DNA from: Flavobacterium nitratireducens | GTDB taxonomy: Bacteria; Bacteroidota; Bacteroidia; Flavobacteriales; Flavobacteriaceae | Assembly: GCF_029625335.1 (NCBI RefSeq) | Contig: NZ_CP121111.1 | Coordinates: 2,046,001-2,110,000 of the forward strand | Direction of reading: 5' to 3' | Length of the DNA stretch: 64,000 nt | In this document: piece by piece, positions 37,966 to 47,141 of the stretch | How positions within the stretch are numbered: position 1 is the first letter of the stretch | Layout of the letters: each line of letters opens with the position of its first letter | The notes under the pieces: generated by a model | Database searches by the model: none | What the model was told of the DNA's origin: nothing | What the model saw: only the letters and a program-made list of their open reading frames with translations | Program-made: the position numbers and the translations under genes

Positions 37966-38484
37966 CTAAGCTTTTTTAGGTGCCTTGTACAAAGGTACAG
38001 CCGAACAGGCTTCTCCATACATGATGCTTCTGGCGTAAGCTTGCAAATAATGAGCAGCTAAGATGTAAGCACGAGTTGGAACCGGTTTTTTAGAACAGCC
38101 CTTAATGATTACAGGCTTGTTTTCATAAGCGGTATAATCGAATTTAGGAAGTAATTCTTCATACAATGCTGCATTCAAATCATCGATTGTTCCATCTATA
38201 ATTTTTTTGGCATAAGGGGCCAAATGTACCGCAACTAATATGGATGCCCATGCCGGCACAATAGCATCAGTACTGCAATTGATCGCAACAAAATGATCTT
38301 GGTATTGCGACCAATCATGGTTTTTTAACTGTTCTCTAAAGTCCTTTTCCCTTAATAAAAAACCTTCAAATAACCATTGCGAAATGTCAATTTGCGTACG
38401 AATGCCCTTTGGAAAGTAATCTTCTAAATCGAAAACTTCCAATACACTATTTGCTACTTTGTTAACTATTTCTTCCATTATCAT
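37966..38484 (-). CDS. DUF2480 family protein (suf-linked)
   Basis: A 172-residue soluble protein: EIVNKVANSVLEVFDLEDYF, DISQWLFEGFLLREKDFRE, WSQYQDHFVAINCSTDAIVP and VIIKGCSKKPVPTRAYILA. These mark the DUF2480 family, which in Flavobacteriia regularly sits next to sufE and DUF59 genes, suggesting a role in Fe-S cluster supply (context inference). Two conserved cysteines (in INCSTD and KGCSKK) could be functional. The start is the second of two nearby Met codons; the third residue Met-Glu-Glu start is also possible. Confidence 0.85.
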   Translation of the reverse strand: MIMEEIVNKVANSVLEVFDLEDYFPKGIRTQIDISQWLFEGFLLREKDFREQLKNHDWSQYQDHFVAINCSTDAIVPAWASILVAVHLAPYAKKIIDGTIDDLNAALYEELLPKFDYTAYENKPVIIKGCSKKPVPTRAYILAAHYLQAYARSIMYGEACSAVPLYKAPKKA

Positions 38485-38560
38485 TAGTGTTCAGTTTATA
38501 GTTTATAGTAAACAGTAGATATGCTGTCTGCCTACTGCTACTGTCTACTGAATACTTTTT

Positions 38561-38884
38561 TTAAAGCATTCCCAATTCTAATTTTGCCTCTTCGCTCATT
38601 AAATCTTTGCTCCATGGTGGGTCAAAAGTAATTTCAACTTCTGCGCCTTTTACACCTGGAATCGATTTGATTTTTTCTTCTACCTCTCTAGGTAAACTTT
38701 CTGCTACTGGGCAGTTTGGAGACGTAAGTGTCATTAAAATTTTTACTTCGTTGTCTGTATTTACCATTACGTCATAGATCAAACCTAATTCGTAAATGTC
38801 TACGGGAATCTCTGGATCGTAAATGGTTTTTAATTTCATTACAATTGATTCTCCTAATTCTTCGGTATTTATTACTTGTTCCAT
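38561..38884 (-). CDS. DUF59/MIP18-type Fe-S assembly protein (SufT/PaaD-like)
   Basis: A 107-residue single-domain protein. DPEIPVDIYELGLIYDV and LTSPNCPVAESLPREVEEK, with the conserved cysteine in SPNCP, define the family; FDPPWSKDLMSEEAK closes it. These proteins act in maturation of Fe-S proteins, probably in cluster transfer. It belongs to the suf operon, between the GxxExxY cassette upstream and DUF2480 downstream. Confidence 0.92.
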   Translation of the reverse strand: MEQVINTEELGESIVMKLKTIYDPEIPVDIYELGLIYDVMVNTDNEVKILMTLTSPNCPVAESLPREVEEKIKSIPGVKGAEVEITFDPPWSKDLMSEEAKLELGML

Positions 38885-38993
38885 TTTTTAATTATTTTTT
38901 GAACCATATAAGACATATAAGTTCATTTAAGTTTTTATTAATTTATTTATAAGTGGACCTATAGTTCGTTTGAGTTTCTTGTTGTCTTAAATG

Positions 38994-39021
38994 ATTTTAA
39001 AACATATAAGTCATATAAGTT
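38994..39021. repeat. Left arm of a perfect 28-bp inverted repeat around the GxxExxY gene
   Basis: Contains the word CATATAAGT twice in tandem. Its exact complement lies at 39541-39568. A degenerate third copy is at about 38903-38930 and a solo copy at 26931. Confidence 0.95.
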
Positions 39022-39085
39022 TTTGGTTTACTATTAGAAGTAAAAATAAGTTCATTTTAGTTTTCTATATGTGACTTTTAATAAT

Positions 39086-39508
39086 TCAATCTTCAAGTTT
39101 AGTGTAAAAATCATTTACTAAGGTTTTTTGACCTTCATAGAAAATGTTTTTCACATTAAAATTAATCAATAAACCCATTGGTGCTTTTAGTAAGTTCATA
39201 TAAGTAAGTAATTGTGCTTCGCAAATTGGATTAATTTCATTAACTGATTTTAATTCTACTACCAAAGTGTTTTCTATTAATAAATCGCATCTAAGTTTTG
39301 AATCTAATTCATGACCTTTGTAGTTCAATGGTATCAATACTTCTGATGAATAGTTAATCTTTCTTAATTCTAATTCTTTTTTAAAACATTGATGATACAC
39401 ACTTTCTAATAGTCCGGGACCTAAACTTTTATGTACTTCAATGGCAGCGCCATTAACCTGGTAAACTAAATCCTTGAGATAACTTCTTGTGATTATCATC
39501 TTTTTCAA
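39086..39508 (-). CDS. GxxExxY protein (PD-(D/E)xK nuclease-fold), framed by inverted repeats
   Basis: A 140-residue protein. The name motif G32-LL-E35-SV-Y38 follows an N-terminal helix (IEVHKSLGPGLLESVYHQCF). A PD-(D/E)xK-like site is formed by Asp75 (RCDLLIEN) and Glu85-x-Lys87 (VVELKS), so nuclease activity is plausible, though none is established for the family as far as I know. It interrupts the suf operon between sufE and the DUF59 gene, on the same strand, and is framed by perfect 28-bp inverted repeats (38994-39021 and 39541-39568). It is probably a passenger cassette and not a suf component. Confidence 0.9.
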   Translation of the reverse strand: MKKMIITRSYLKDLVYQVNGAAIEVHKSLGPGLLESVYHQCFKKELELRKINYSSEVLIPLNYKGHELDSKLRCDLLIENTLVVELKSVNEINPICEAQLLTYMNLLKAPMGLLINFNVKNIFYEGQKTLVNDFYTKLED

Positions 39509-39540
39509 AAATTTGTATTGTTTAAATCATTACTATTAAG

Positions 39541-39568
39541 AACTTATATGACTTATATGTTTTAAAAT
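39541..39568. repeat. Right arm of the 28-bp inverted repeat
   Basis: Exact reverse complement of 38994-39021. It starts 8 bases downstream of the sufE stop region, so the cassette abuts sufE. Confidence 0.95.
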
Positions 39569-39576
39569 TAAAATTT

Positions 39577-39996
39577 TTAATTCTTAGACTCGAAAGCTAA
39601 AGCATACATTTTGATATTCTTAATCATTGAAACTAAACCATTAGCTCTTGTTGGTGATAAATGTTCTTTTAAACCTATTTCGTCAATAAAATCCATGTTG
39701 GCATCGATGATGTCTTTTGGCGTTTGATTAGAAAAAACACGGATTAAAATAGCGATTATTCCTTTTGTTAAGATAGCATCGCTATCGGCAGTAAAAACTA
39801 CTTTGTCGTCATTTTTTTCGCCTTGTAACCAAACTTTAGACTGGCAGCCTTTGATTAAATTTTCGTCTACTTTGTACTCTTCTTTGATTAATGGAAGATT
39901 TTTTCCTAACTCGATGATGTATTCATAACGTTGCATCCAGTCATCAAACATCGAGAATTCGTCTACTATTTCTTCTTGTATGTCTTTAATTTTCAT
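39577..39996 (-). CDS. sufE: SufE family sulfur acceptor
   Basis: From Met at 39996 (MKIKDIQEE; an upstream Met at 40011 would add five residues) the protein has about 139 residues. The sulfur-accepting cysteine is in LIKGCQSKVWL, followed by LTKGIIAILIRVFS and GLKEHLSPTRANGLVSMI, all typical of SufE. It takes persulfide sulfur from SufS and passes it to SufB. It overlaps the end of the preceding small lipoprotein gene by about ten bases, which fits translation within the suf operon. The GxxExxY cassette follows directly. Confidence 0.95.
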   Translation of the reverse strand: MKIKDIQEEIVDEFSMFDDWMQRYEYIIELGKNLPLIKEEYKVDENLIKGCQSKVWLQGEKNDDKVVFTADSDAILTKGIIAILIRVFSNQTPKDIIDANMDFIDEIGLKEHLSPTRANGLVSMIKNIKMYALAFESKN

Positions 39997-40426
39997 TGTT
40001 TTGTTTTGCAAATGAATTTATTTTAGTCACTAATGTTTGTAATGCTTCAGGAGGATAACCATGATCGAAACTTTGTGATTCATAGGTGTTTCCTTCAAAG
40101 ACTATTTTTAATTGCGCTATCGCGGCACCATCATAAAATCGTTTTTCTGTTGGTGATTTTAAATCTTTAATAGTTTCTAAATGAACTTCGTTAAAAAGAT
40201 GTATCAGTTCTTTCCAGTCGGTATCATTTATTTTAGTGGTAACAATGTTTTCTTTTCTATTTGATTGTACACTAACTTCTTTATTTTTGATAATTATTTC
40301 TCTAAAAAATCCTCTGGAAGTGGCTGTATAAATTAGCTGTGCTTTTTGCATTTTCTTTTGTGCATCGCCTTCACAGCAGCCTTTGTTTAGAAAAATAGTT
40401 AATAGAAATAAGGCTAGTACTTTCAT
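39986..40426 (-). CDS. Small secreted protein or lipoprotein in the suf operon
   Basis: A 146-residue protein with a hydrophobic N-terminus and CC pair (FLNKGCCEGDAQ), suggesting a lipoprotein. The remainder, with DTDWKELIHLFNEVHLETIK, RFYDGAAIAQLKIVFEGNTY and GYPPEALQTLVTKI, forms a compact alpha/beta unit that I recognise only as a common unnamed flavobacterial protein. It is inserted between sufS (7 bases) and sufE (overlap), so it is co-transcribed with them. No evidence ties an exported protein to cytoplasmic Fe-S assembly; the link may be only positional. Confidence 0.8.
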   Translation of the reverse strand: MKVLALFLLTIFLNKGCCEGDAQKKMQKAQLIYTATSRGFFREIIIKNKEVSVQSNRKENIVTTKINDTDWKELIHLFNEVHLETIKDLKSPTEKRFYDGAAIAQLKIVFEGNTYESQSFDHGYPPEALQTLVTKINSFAKQNNEN

Positions 40427-40433
40427 AAAATAG

Positions 40434-41648
40434 TTAAGATAACATCATTTTTGCTTTTTTTACCCCTTCAACCAAGGCATCAATTTCTTCTTTGGTATTG
40501 TAAAAAGAGAATGAAGCTCTAATAGTTCCCGGAATTCCAAAGAAATTCATAATCGGTTGGGCACAGTGATGACCTGTACGAACTGCAATTCCTAATTTAT
40601 CGATGATAGTTCCAATATCGTAAGGATGAATGCCTTCGATATTAAACGATACAACCGATGTTTTGTTTTTAGAATTCCCATAAATGCGTAAACCTTCAAT
40701 TTCAGAAAGTTTTTCGGTGGCATAGGCCAATAGTTCTAATTCCTGTTGTTGAATATTTTCAAAACCAACAGAATTCATATAATCTATTGCTGTTCCTAGA
40801 ACAATTCCACCGGCAATATTAGGCGTTCCTGCTTCAAATTTATGAGGCAATTCGGCATAAGTCGTTTTCTCGAAACTAACTTCCTTAATCATTTCGCCTC
40901 CTCCTTGATATGGTGGTAATTTATTTAACCAAGTTTCTTTTCCGTATAAAATACCAGTTCCTGTAGGTCCGCACATTTTGTGTCCTGAAAAAGCATAGAA
41001 ATCACAATCCAGCGCCTGAACATCCGGTTTTAAATGCGGTACCGATTGTGCTCCATCAATTAAAATAGCAGCACCTACTTCGTGGGCTTTGTCAATCATG
41101 TATTTGATAGGATTGATAATTCCTAGAGCATTCGAAATATGATTAACAGCGACAATTTTGGTTTTTTCAGAAAGTAATTTATCGTATTCAGCCATAATCA
41201 ATTCGCCATTTTCATCCATTGGGATTACTTTCAGAGTAGCGCCTGTTTTTTCGCAAAGAATTTGCCAAGGAACAATATTGCTATGGTGTTCCAAATGAGA
41301 AACGATTACTTCATCGCCAGGTTTTAAAATGGCAGCAAAACCATTGGCAACCAAATTAATCCCAAAAGTAGTCCCCGAAGTAAAAAGTACTTCATGAGCA
41401 TGTTTGGCATTAATATGATTTTGAACTTTACCACGAGCTATTTCATAAGCATCAGTAGCTAGTTGGCTTAAGGTGTGAACACCACGGTGAATGTTGGCAT
41501 TGATTTCTTGATAATATTTTGCAATAGCATCAATTACCACCTGTGGTTTTTGAGAAGTGGCTCCGTTGTCGAAATATACTAATGGTTTTCCGTTTACTTT
41601 TTGATTTAAAATCGGAAAATCGGCTCTTACTTTTTGAATGTCTAGCAT
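40434..41648 (-). CDS. sufS: Cysteine desulfurase SufS
   Basis: A 404-residue PLP enzyme of the SufS (group II) type. Lys224 in SGHKMCGPTG binds PLP, the substrate-activated Cys362 lies in RTGHHCAQP, and FDNGATSQKP and HHSNIVPW are family marks. It removes sulfur from cysteine as a persulfide for transfer to SufE and SufBCD. In this operon it follows sufD after a 215-base gap that contains a hairpin, so its expression may be partly independent. Confidence 0.97.
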   Translation of the reverse strand: MLDIQKVRADFPILNQKVNGKPLVYFDNGATSQKPQVVIDAIAKYYQEINANIHRGVHTLSQLATDAYEIARGKVQNHINAKHAHEVLFTSGTTFGINLVANGFAAILKPGDEVIVSHLEHHSNIVPWQILCEKTGATLKVIPMDENGELIMAEYDKLLSEKTKIVAVNHISNALGIINPIKYMIDKAHEVGAAILIDGAQSVPHLKPDVQALDCDFYAFSGHKMCGPTGTGILYGKETWLNKLPPYQGGGEMIKEVSFEKTTYAELPHKFEAGTPNIAGGIVLGTAIDYMNSVGFENIQQQELELLAYATEKLSEIEGLRIYGNSKNKTSVVSFNIEGIHPYDIGTIIDKLGIAVRTGHHCAQPIMNFFGIPGTIRASFSFYNTKEEIDALVEGVKKAKMMLS

Positions 41649-41803
41649 AACTATTTAGAAAAATTCTATTTTACAAAAGTACTAAAACTAAAATTGTTTT
41701 TTGCTTCAATTATTTGTTTTGATTGATTGTGGTATCAGTTTAATTTATGAGAAGGATTTATAGTATAAAAATAGTTCTATTTCATTTTTGTATTATAAAA
41801 TCA

Positions 41804-41844
41804 AAAAGGGCACAAGATTATCGGAATAAACTTTGTGCCCTTTG
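41804..41844 (-). terminator. Terminator-like hairpin between sufD and sufS
   Basis: On the minus strand AAAGGGCACAAAG pairs with CTTGTGCCCTTT around a 13-14-base loop and runs into five T. It could attenuate readthrough from sufABCD into sufS and beyond. Confidence 0.65.
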
Positions 41845-41863
41845 AACTATTTTTTGTCTAAAA

Positions 41864-43180
41864 TTACAAATCGAATCCTAGTTTCACTCCTAATTTCATA
41901 GCAATGATAATTGTAATTCGTTGTTTTAATTCAGGTATTTTAATGTTTTCGATTACTGCATTAGAAAACGCATACATCAAAAGGGCTTTGGCTTCTTTTT
42001 TAGGAATTCCGCGTTGTTGCATGTAGAATAAAGCGGTTTCATCTAATTGTCCTACGGTACATCCGTGTGAACATTTTACATCATCGGCAAAGATTTCCAA
42101 TTGTGGTTTTGCATTGATGCTTGCTTTGTCGCTTAAAACAATGTTATTACTTTGTTGGAACGCATTGGTTTTTTGGGCTTCTTTTTCTACGAAAACTTTT
42201 CCGTTGAAAACTCCTGTTGAACGGTCATTGTAAATCCCTTTATAATCTTGGAAACTTTCGCAGTTTGGCTGAGCGTGATTTACCAAAGTATAGTGATCTA
42301 CGTGTTGTTTGTCTCCAATGATGGTAATTCCGTTTAATGTACTGGTCAATCTTTCGCCAAAGTGGTAAAAATTCAAATTGTTACGCGTTAAATTTCCACC
42401 GAAAGAAAATGTATGAACAGAAGCGTGACTTTCTTTTTGTTGCGATACATAAGTATTGTCAATTAAGTTGGCTTCGTGATTGTCATTTTGAATTTTGTAA
42501 TAATCAACAATGGCACGTTTTTGAGCAAAAATCTCCGTAACTGAATTGGTTAAAACTGGATTATCGCTTAAACTTTGATGACGCTCAATAATTTGTACGT
42601 GTGAATTCTCACCTACAATTACTAAGTTTCTTGGTTGTACCATTAAAGCTGCTTCGTTTCCAGTAGAGAAATACATAATCTCAATTGGTTTGTCGGCCAC
42701 CTTGCTTTTAGGTATGTTGATATAAGCACCTTCGATTGCAAAAGCAGTATTCAATGAAGTAAGGCTGTCTTCTGTATTGGCGATTTTGTTAAAATAGTTA
42801 TCTATAACCATTTTGTATTTCGGTTTTGTCAATGCCGAAGACATTAGACAAACATCGATTCCGTCGTGAGTTGTAGAAGATAAGTGCGAGCTAAAAATAC
42901 CATCGATAAAGACTACTTTGTAAGTGTCAATTTCATGAAGGAAGTATTTTTTTACTTGATTAAATTCAATAGCGCTATCTTTTTTAGGAAAAACAGTAAA
43001 GTCATTCTTAATAATGGCATTTAGCGAAGTGTATTTCCAAGCTTCTTCTTTTTTTGTTGGGAAACCTTTTTCTTCAAAGTTCTTTAATGCCGAAGTTCTA
43101 ACGTTGTGAAGCTCGGTTTGAACATCTACGCGCTCTTCAAAGGCCATGAACGATGAGATTAATTTTTCTTTTAATTCCAT
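41864..43180 (-). CDS. sufD: Fe-S cluster assembly protein SufD
   Basis: A 438-residue SufBD-fold protein. The N-terminal helices have FPTKKEEAWKYTSL; the central right-handed beta-helix holds GENSHVQIIERHQS and HNLINHAQPN-like repeats; the C-terminal KCSHGCTVGQLDETALFYMQ is diagnostic. It pairs with SufB in the SufBC2D scaffold on which clusters are built. It lies 74 bases after sufC; that gap holds short tandem GTTATGAG-type repeats. Confidence 0.96.
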   Translation of the reverse strand: MELKEKLISSFMAFEERVDVQTELHNVRTSALKNFEEKGFPTKKEEAWKYTSLNAIIKNDFTVFPKKDSAIEFNQVKKYFLHEIDTYKVVFIDGIFSSHLSSTTHDGIDVCLMSSALTKPKYKMVIDNYFNKIANTEDSLTSLNTAFAIEGAYINIPKSKVADKPIEIMYFSTGNEAALMVQPRNLVIVGENSHVQIIERHQSLSDNPVLTNSVTEIFAQKRAIVDYYKIQNDNHEANLIDNTYVSQQKESHASVHTFSFGGNLTRNNLNFYHFGERLTSTLNGITIIGDKQHVDHYTLVNHAQPNCESFQDYKGIYNDRSTGVFNGKVFVEKEAQKTNAFQQSNNIVLSDKASINAKPQLEIFADDVKCSHGCTVGQLDETALFYMQQRGIPKKEAKALLMYAFSNAVIENIKIPELKQRITIIIAMKLGVKLGFDL

Positions 43181-43195
43181 TTGTCTTTTTAGTTA

Positions 43196-43250
43196 TGAGT
43201 TGTGAGTTATGAGTTATGAGTTTTGTAAACTGCTAACTGTAAACTGCAAA
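43196..43250. repeat. Short tandem repeats between sufC and sufD
   Basis: GAGTTATGAGTT units are repeated three to four times, followed by AACTGTAAACTGCAAACT units. Non-coding, AT-rich, of a kind seen between flavobacterial genes. Confidence 0.6.
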
Positions 43251-43254
43251 CTAA

Positions 43255-44007
43255 TTATACTTCTTGTTCTTGTTTAATCCAGTCGTATCCTTTTTCTTCT
43301 AATTCTAAGGCTAGGCTAGCATCACCAGATTTTACAATTCTTCCGTTGTATAAAACGTGAACAAAATCAGGAACAATATAGTCTAATAATCTTTGATAGT
43401 GTGTAATAACGATAATTGCGTTTTTGTCGCTTTTTAATTTGTTTACACCATTGGCAACAATTCGTAAAGCATCGATATCCAATCCAGAATCGGTTTCATC
43501 CAAAATAGCTAATTTTGGTTCTAACATTGCCATTTGGAAAATTTCGTTACGTTTTTTCTCCCCACCGGAGAAACCTTCGTTTAATGAACGAGATAAAAAC
43601 TTACGGTCGATTTCTAATAATTCTGATTTTTCACGAATTAGTTTCAACATTTCGTTAGCTGGCATTTCTTCTTGGCCATTTGCTTTACGAGTTTCGTTGA
43701 TAGCTGTTTTCATGAAGTTAGTTACGGATACACCTGGGATTTCAACAGGGTATTGGAAAGAAAGGAATACCCCTTTGTGTGCTCTTTCTTCAGGAGCTAG
43801 TTCTGAAATATCTTCGTTTTGCAAAAGGATTTCTCCTTCAGTTACTTCGTAATTTTCGTTTCCTGCAATAATTGCAGAAAGTGTACTTTTTCCAGCTCCA
43901 TTTGGTCCCATTATCGCATGAACCTCTCCTGCTTTTATTTCAAGGTTAATTCCTTTAAGAATTTCTTTATCGCCTACAGTGGCGTGTAGATTTTTTATGC
44001 TTAACAT
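43255..44007 (-). CDS. sufC: Fe-S cluster assembly ATPase SufC
   Basis: A 250-residue ABC-type ATPase: Walker [10 protein letters not shown] (about residues 35-43), Q-loop [12 protein letters not shown], signature [14 protein letters not shown] and Walker [17 protein letters not shown], with the SufC-specific ETDSGLD. It binds SufB and SufD and powers conformational change in the scaffold. It is 34 bases after sufB and is of normal length. Confidence 0.97.
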   Translation of the reverse strand: MLSIKNLHATVGDKEILKGINLEIKAGEVHAIMGPNGAGKSTLSAIIAGNENYEVTEGEILLQNEDISELAPEERAHKGVFLSFQYPVEIPGVSVTNFMKTAINETRKANGQEEMPANEMLKLIREKSELLEIDRKFLSRSLNEGFSGGEKKRNEIFQMAMLEPKLAILDETDSGLDIDALRIVANGVNKLKSDKNAIIVITHYQRLLDYIVPDFVHVLYNGRIVKSGDASLALELEEKGYDWIKQEQEV

Positions 44008-44041
44008 TTTTCGAATGTGTTTTTTATACTTTGATTTATGA

Positions 44042-45493
44042 CTATCCTACGGAACCTTCTAATGAGATTTCTAATAATTTTTGAGCTTCTACGGCAAACT
44101 CCATTGGCAACTTGTTCAAAACCTCTTTACTGAAACCATTTACGATTAAGGCAATGGCTTTTTCAGTTGGTATTCCACGTTGGTTACAATAGAAAACCTG
44201 GTCTTCACCAATTTTAGAAGTCGTTGCTTCATGCTCTATTTTAGCAGTTGGATTTTTGCTTTCGATATAAGGGAAAGTATGTGCTCCACAATTATTACCC
44301 ATTAATAAAGAATCACATTGAGAGAAGTTACGTGCGTTTTCAGCTCTTGGGCTTATTTGCACTAATCCTCTATAGCTGTTTTGCGATTTTCCTGCTGAAA
44401 TACCTTTAGAAATAATAGTCGATTTAGTGTTTTTACCTAAATGGATCATTTTTGTTCCAGTATCTGCTTGTTGGAAGTTATTCGTTACAGCAATCGAGTA
44501 AAACTCACCTACCGAATTATCCCCTTTTAATACACAAGAAGGGTATTTCCAAGTAACAGCTGAACCAGTTTCTACCTGAGTCCATGAAATTTTAGCGTTC
44601 GTTTCGCATAAACCTCTTTTAGTTACAAAGTTGTAAACTCCACCTTTTCCTTCTTTGTTTCCAGGGAACCAGTTTTGAACGGTAGAATATTTAATCTCAG
44701 CATTATCTAAAGCGATTAATTCAACCACTGCAGCGTGTAATTGGTTTTCGTCACGACTTGGAGCAGTACAGCCTTCTAGGTACGATACATAACTTCCTTC
44801 ATCGGCAATAACTAAAGTTCTTTCAAACTGACCTGTTCCTGCCTGATTAATACGGAAATAAGTTGAAAGTTCCATTGGACATTTTACTCCTTTTGGAATA
44901 TAACAGAAGGAACCATCAGAGAAAACAGCCGAGTTCAAAGCAGCATAAAAGTTGTCCTTTTGGGGCACTACTGTTCCTAAATATTTACGCACTAATTCTG
45001 GATGTTCTTTGATAGCTTCAGAAATACTCATGAAGATAATTCCTTTTTCACCTAATGTTTTCTTAAATGTTGTAGCTACCGAAACCGAGTCAACTACGAT
45101 ATCCATCGCTACATTATTCATCATTTTTTGCTCATCGACAGAGATACCTAACTTTTTGTACATCTCTAAAAGTTCAGGATCTACATCGTCAAGAGTTTTA
45201 TTTGGGTCAACCTTTTTTGGTGCCGAATAATAGGAAATCGCTTGAAAATCAGGTTTTGCATAATGAACATTTGCCCATTCTGGCTCAATCATTTGTTCCC
45301 AAGCTCTAAAGGCTTCAATGCGCCAATCAGTCATCCATTGTGGTTCGCCTTTTTTGTGTGAAATGGCACGAACAATGTCTTCATTTAAACCAATAGGAAA
45401 AGTCTCCGATTCCAAATTGGTGTAAAATCCATACTCGTACTCTTTCGTTTCGAGTTCGATTTTTAAATCGTCTTCTGTATATTTATTACTCAT
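44042..45493 (-). CDS. sufB: Fe-S cluster assembly protein SufB
   Basis: A 483-residue scaffold protein of usual length. Marks are [39 protein letters not shown], the beta-helix with [40 protein letters not shown] and [20 protein letters not shown]. It is the core of SufBC2D where sulfur and iron meet. It is the second gene of the operon, 132 bases after the sufA-like gene. Confidence 0.97.
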   Translation of the reverse strand: MSNKYTEDDLKIELETKEYEYGFYTNLESETFPIGLNEDIVRAISHKKGEPQWMTDWRIEAFRAWEQMIEPEWANVHYAKPDFQAISYYSAPKKVDPNKTLDDVDPELLEMYKKLGISVDEQKMMNNVAMDIVVDSVSVATTFKKTLGEKGIIFMSISEAIKEHPELVRKYLGTVVPQKDNFYAALNSAVFSDGSFCYIPKGVKCPMELSTYFRINQAGTGQFERTLVIADEGSYVSYLEGCTAPSRDENQLHAAVVELIALDNAEIKYSTVQNWFPGNKEGKGGVYNFVTKRGLCETNAKISWTQVETGSAVTWKYPSCVLKGDNSVGEFYSIAVTNNFQQADTGTKMIHLGKNTKSTIISKGISAGKSQNSYRGLVQISPRAENARNFSQCDSLLMGNNCGAHTFPYIESKNPTAKIEHEATTSKIGEDQVFYCNQRGIPTEKAIALIVNGFSKEVLNKLPMEFAVEAQKLLEISLEGSVG

Positions 45494-45625
45494 TTTGTGT
45501 GTTTAAAGATTGTTTCGTCTTTAATTTGAGACGAAAAAATTTAAAGAATTGGGTTTCTTTAAATAGTTTTTAATCGTTTATTCTTTCGTTAAGGATAGAA
45601 TCCTAAAAATCATTTTTCTGTTTGA

Positions 45626-45955
45626 TTATAGAGAAAAACTCTCCCCACATCCGCAGGTTCTTGTTGCATTTGGATTATTGAAAACAAATCCTTTTCCATT
45701 CAATCCACCTGAATATTCTAAAATTGTTCCAGCGAGATATAAAAATGATTTTTTCTCCACAGCAATAGTGATGTTATTGTCTACGAAAATCTTATCATCT
45801 TCACCTTTGTTTTTGTCGAACTTTAAATCGTAAGATAAGCCCGAACATCCGCCACTTTTAACACCTACTCTAACATAATCGGTCGCGGCATCAAAACCAT
45901 CTTCTTCCATCAAGTCGATAATTTTCTTTTTGGCTGTATCAGAAACCTTTATCAT
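45626..45955 (-). CDS. SufA/IscA/ErpA-type A-type carrier protein
   Basis: A 109-residue HesB/IscA-family protein with the three cluster-binding cysteines: one in SGGCSGLSYDL and two in CGCGESF at the C-terminus. It carries newly made [Fe-S] clusters to target proteins. It is the first gene of the suf operon, behind a good promoter. IscA, SufA and ErpA cannot be separated from sequence, but the place in the operon suggests the SufA role. Confidence 0.95.
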   Translation of the reverse strand: MIKVSDTAKKKIIDLMEEDGFDAATDYVRVGVKSGGCSGLSYDLKFDKNKGEDDKIFVDNNITIAVEKKSFLYLAGTILEYSGGLNGKGFVFNNPNATRTCGCGESFSL

Positions 45956-45984
45956 TGTTGTATAGATTTTGTCTAAATTAACTG

Positions 45985-46016
45985 CAAAGATAAGGCATAA
46001 AAACTGTATTCTACAA
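45985..46016 (-). promoter_or_regulatory. Promoter of the suf operon
   Basis: On the minus strand TTG (complement of 46014-46016) and TATCTTTG (complement of 45985-45992) are 21 bases apart, matching the Bacteroidota consensus. It is about 30 bases before the sufA-like start. No operator is evident. Confidence 0.6.
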
Positions 46017-46202
46017 TAGATAACATTTTTATAACTAATATGGAAATAGATATTATTTATTTTTAAACTGTTTATTGATGGGAAAGCGAACTTTATAGGA
46101 ATGTTTCATGGAGAATTTGTAGTAATAAATGCATTTTTTCAAATATCGGTGAATGGTTTTTCATAAATTGCAAATTCAATTGTTTGAGAAATTTATATAT
46201 AC

Positions 46203-47063
46203 ATGAAATTATATCCTATAGAAACCGGAAATTTCAAATTAGACGGAGGAGCTATGTTTGGCGTAGTGCCAAAAACCATTTGGAATAAAACCAATCCAGC
46301 TGATGCTAATAATTTAATCGATATTGCTGCAAGATGTTTGTTGATCGAAGATGGAAACCGATTAATTTTAATTGATAGCGGAATGGGAAATAAACAATCC
46401 GAAAAGTTTTTTGGATATTATTCGCTTTGGGGAACACATTCTATGGATGCCTCTTTGGCTAAATATGGTTTTCATCGCGATGATATTACAGATGTGTTTT
46501 TAACCCATTTGCATTTTGATCATTGTGGTGGTTGTATTCAATGGAATAAAGACAGAACAGGATATGAGCCAGCTTTTAAAAATGCCCGATTTTGGTCGAA
46601 TGAAAATCATTGGAAATGGGCTACTGAACCCAATTCAAGAGAAAAAGCTTCCTTTTTGTCAGAGAATATTTTGCCAATGCAGGAAAGCGGGCAGTTGCAT
46701 TTTATTAAAAGATATGAAGGTGATTTTGTAGATAAATCCGAGTTGGGTTTTGATATTTTCTTTGTAGACGGTCATACCGAAAAACAGATGATTCCACTTA
46801 TCCAATATCAAGGAAAGACCATTGTTTTTTGTGCCGATTTATTGCCTACTGCCGGTCATATTCCTATTCCTTATGTCATGGGATACGATACTAGACCATT
46901 GCTAACAATGAATGAGAAAACCAAGTTCATGAACATAGCTGCTAGTAATAATTACTATTTGTTTTTAGAACATGATGCCCACAACGAAATTATCACAGTG
47001 CAACATACTGAGAAAGGTGTTCGATTGAAAGAAATTTTGTCTAATGAAGATTTCTTAATTTAA
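46203..47063 (+). CDS. MBL-fold metallo-hydrolase
   Basis: A 286-residue metallo-beta-lactamase-fold enzyme. The metal motif HLHFDH (residues 102-107) is followed by FFVDGHTEKQM, TIVFCADLLPTAGH and LFLEHDAHNE, which supply the remaining His/Asp ligands. No signal peptide, so it is cytoplasmic. The layout resembles the quorum-quenching-lactonase/YtnP-like branch of MBL proteins, but many unrelated hydrolases share it, so the substrate is open. It is divergent from the suf operon with a 247-base gap. Confidence 0.9.
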   Translation: MKLYPIETGNFKLDGGAMFGVVPKTIWNKTNPADANNLIDIAARCLLIEDGNRLILIDSGMGNKQSEKFFGYYSLWGTHSMDASLAKYGFHRDDITDVFLTHLHFDHCGGCIQWNKDRTGYEPAFKNARFWSNENHWKWATEPNSREKASFLSENILPMQESGQLHFIKRYEGDFVDKSELGFDIFFVDGHTEKQMIPLIQYQGKTIVFCADLLPTAGHIPIPYVMGYDTRPLLTMNEKTKFMNIAASNNYYLFLEHDAHNEIITVQHTEKGVRLKEILSNEDFLI

Positions 47064-47141
47064 TGTTAACCAAAAGCTATCTAATTAACAAAAAAACATA
47101 CTTTTGTTATTTTTACCAAACATATAATAAAAATTGTATCA

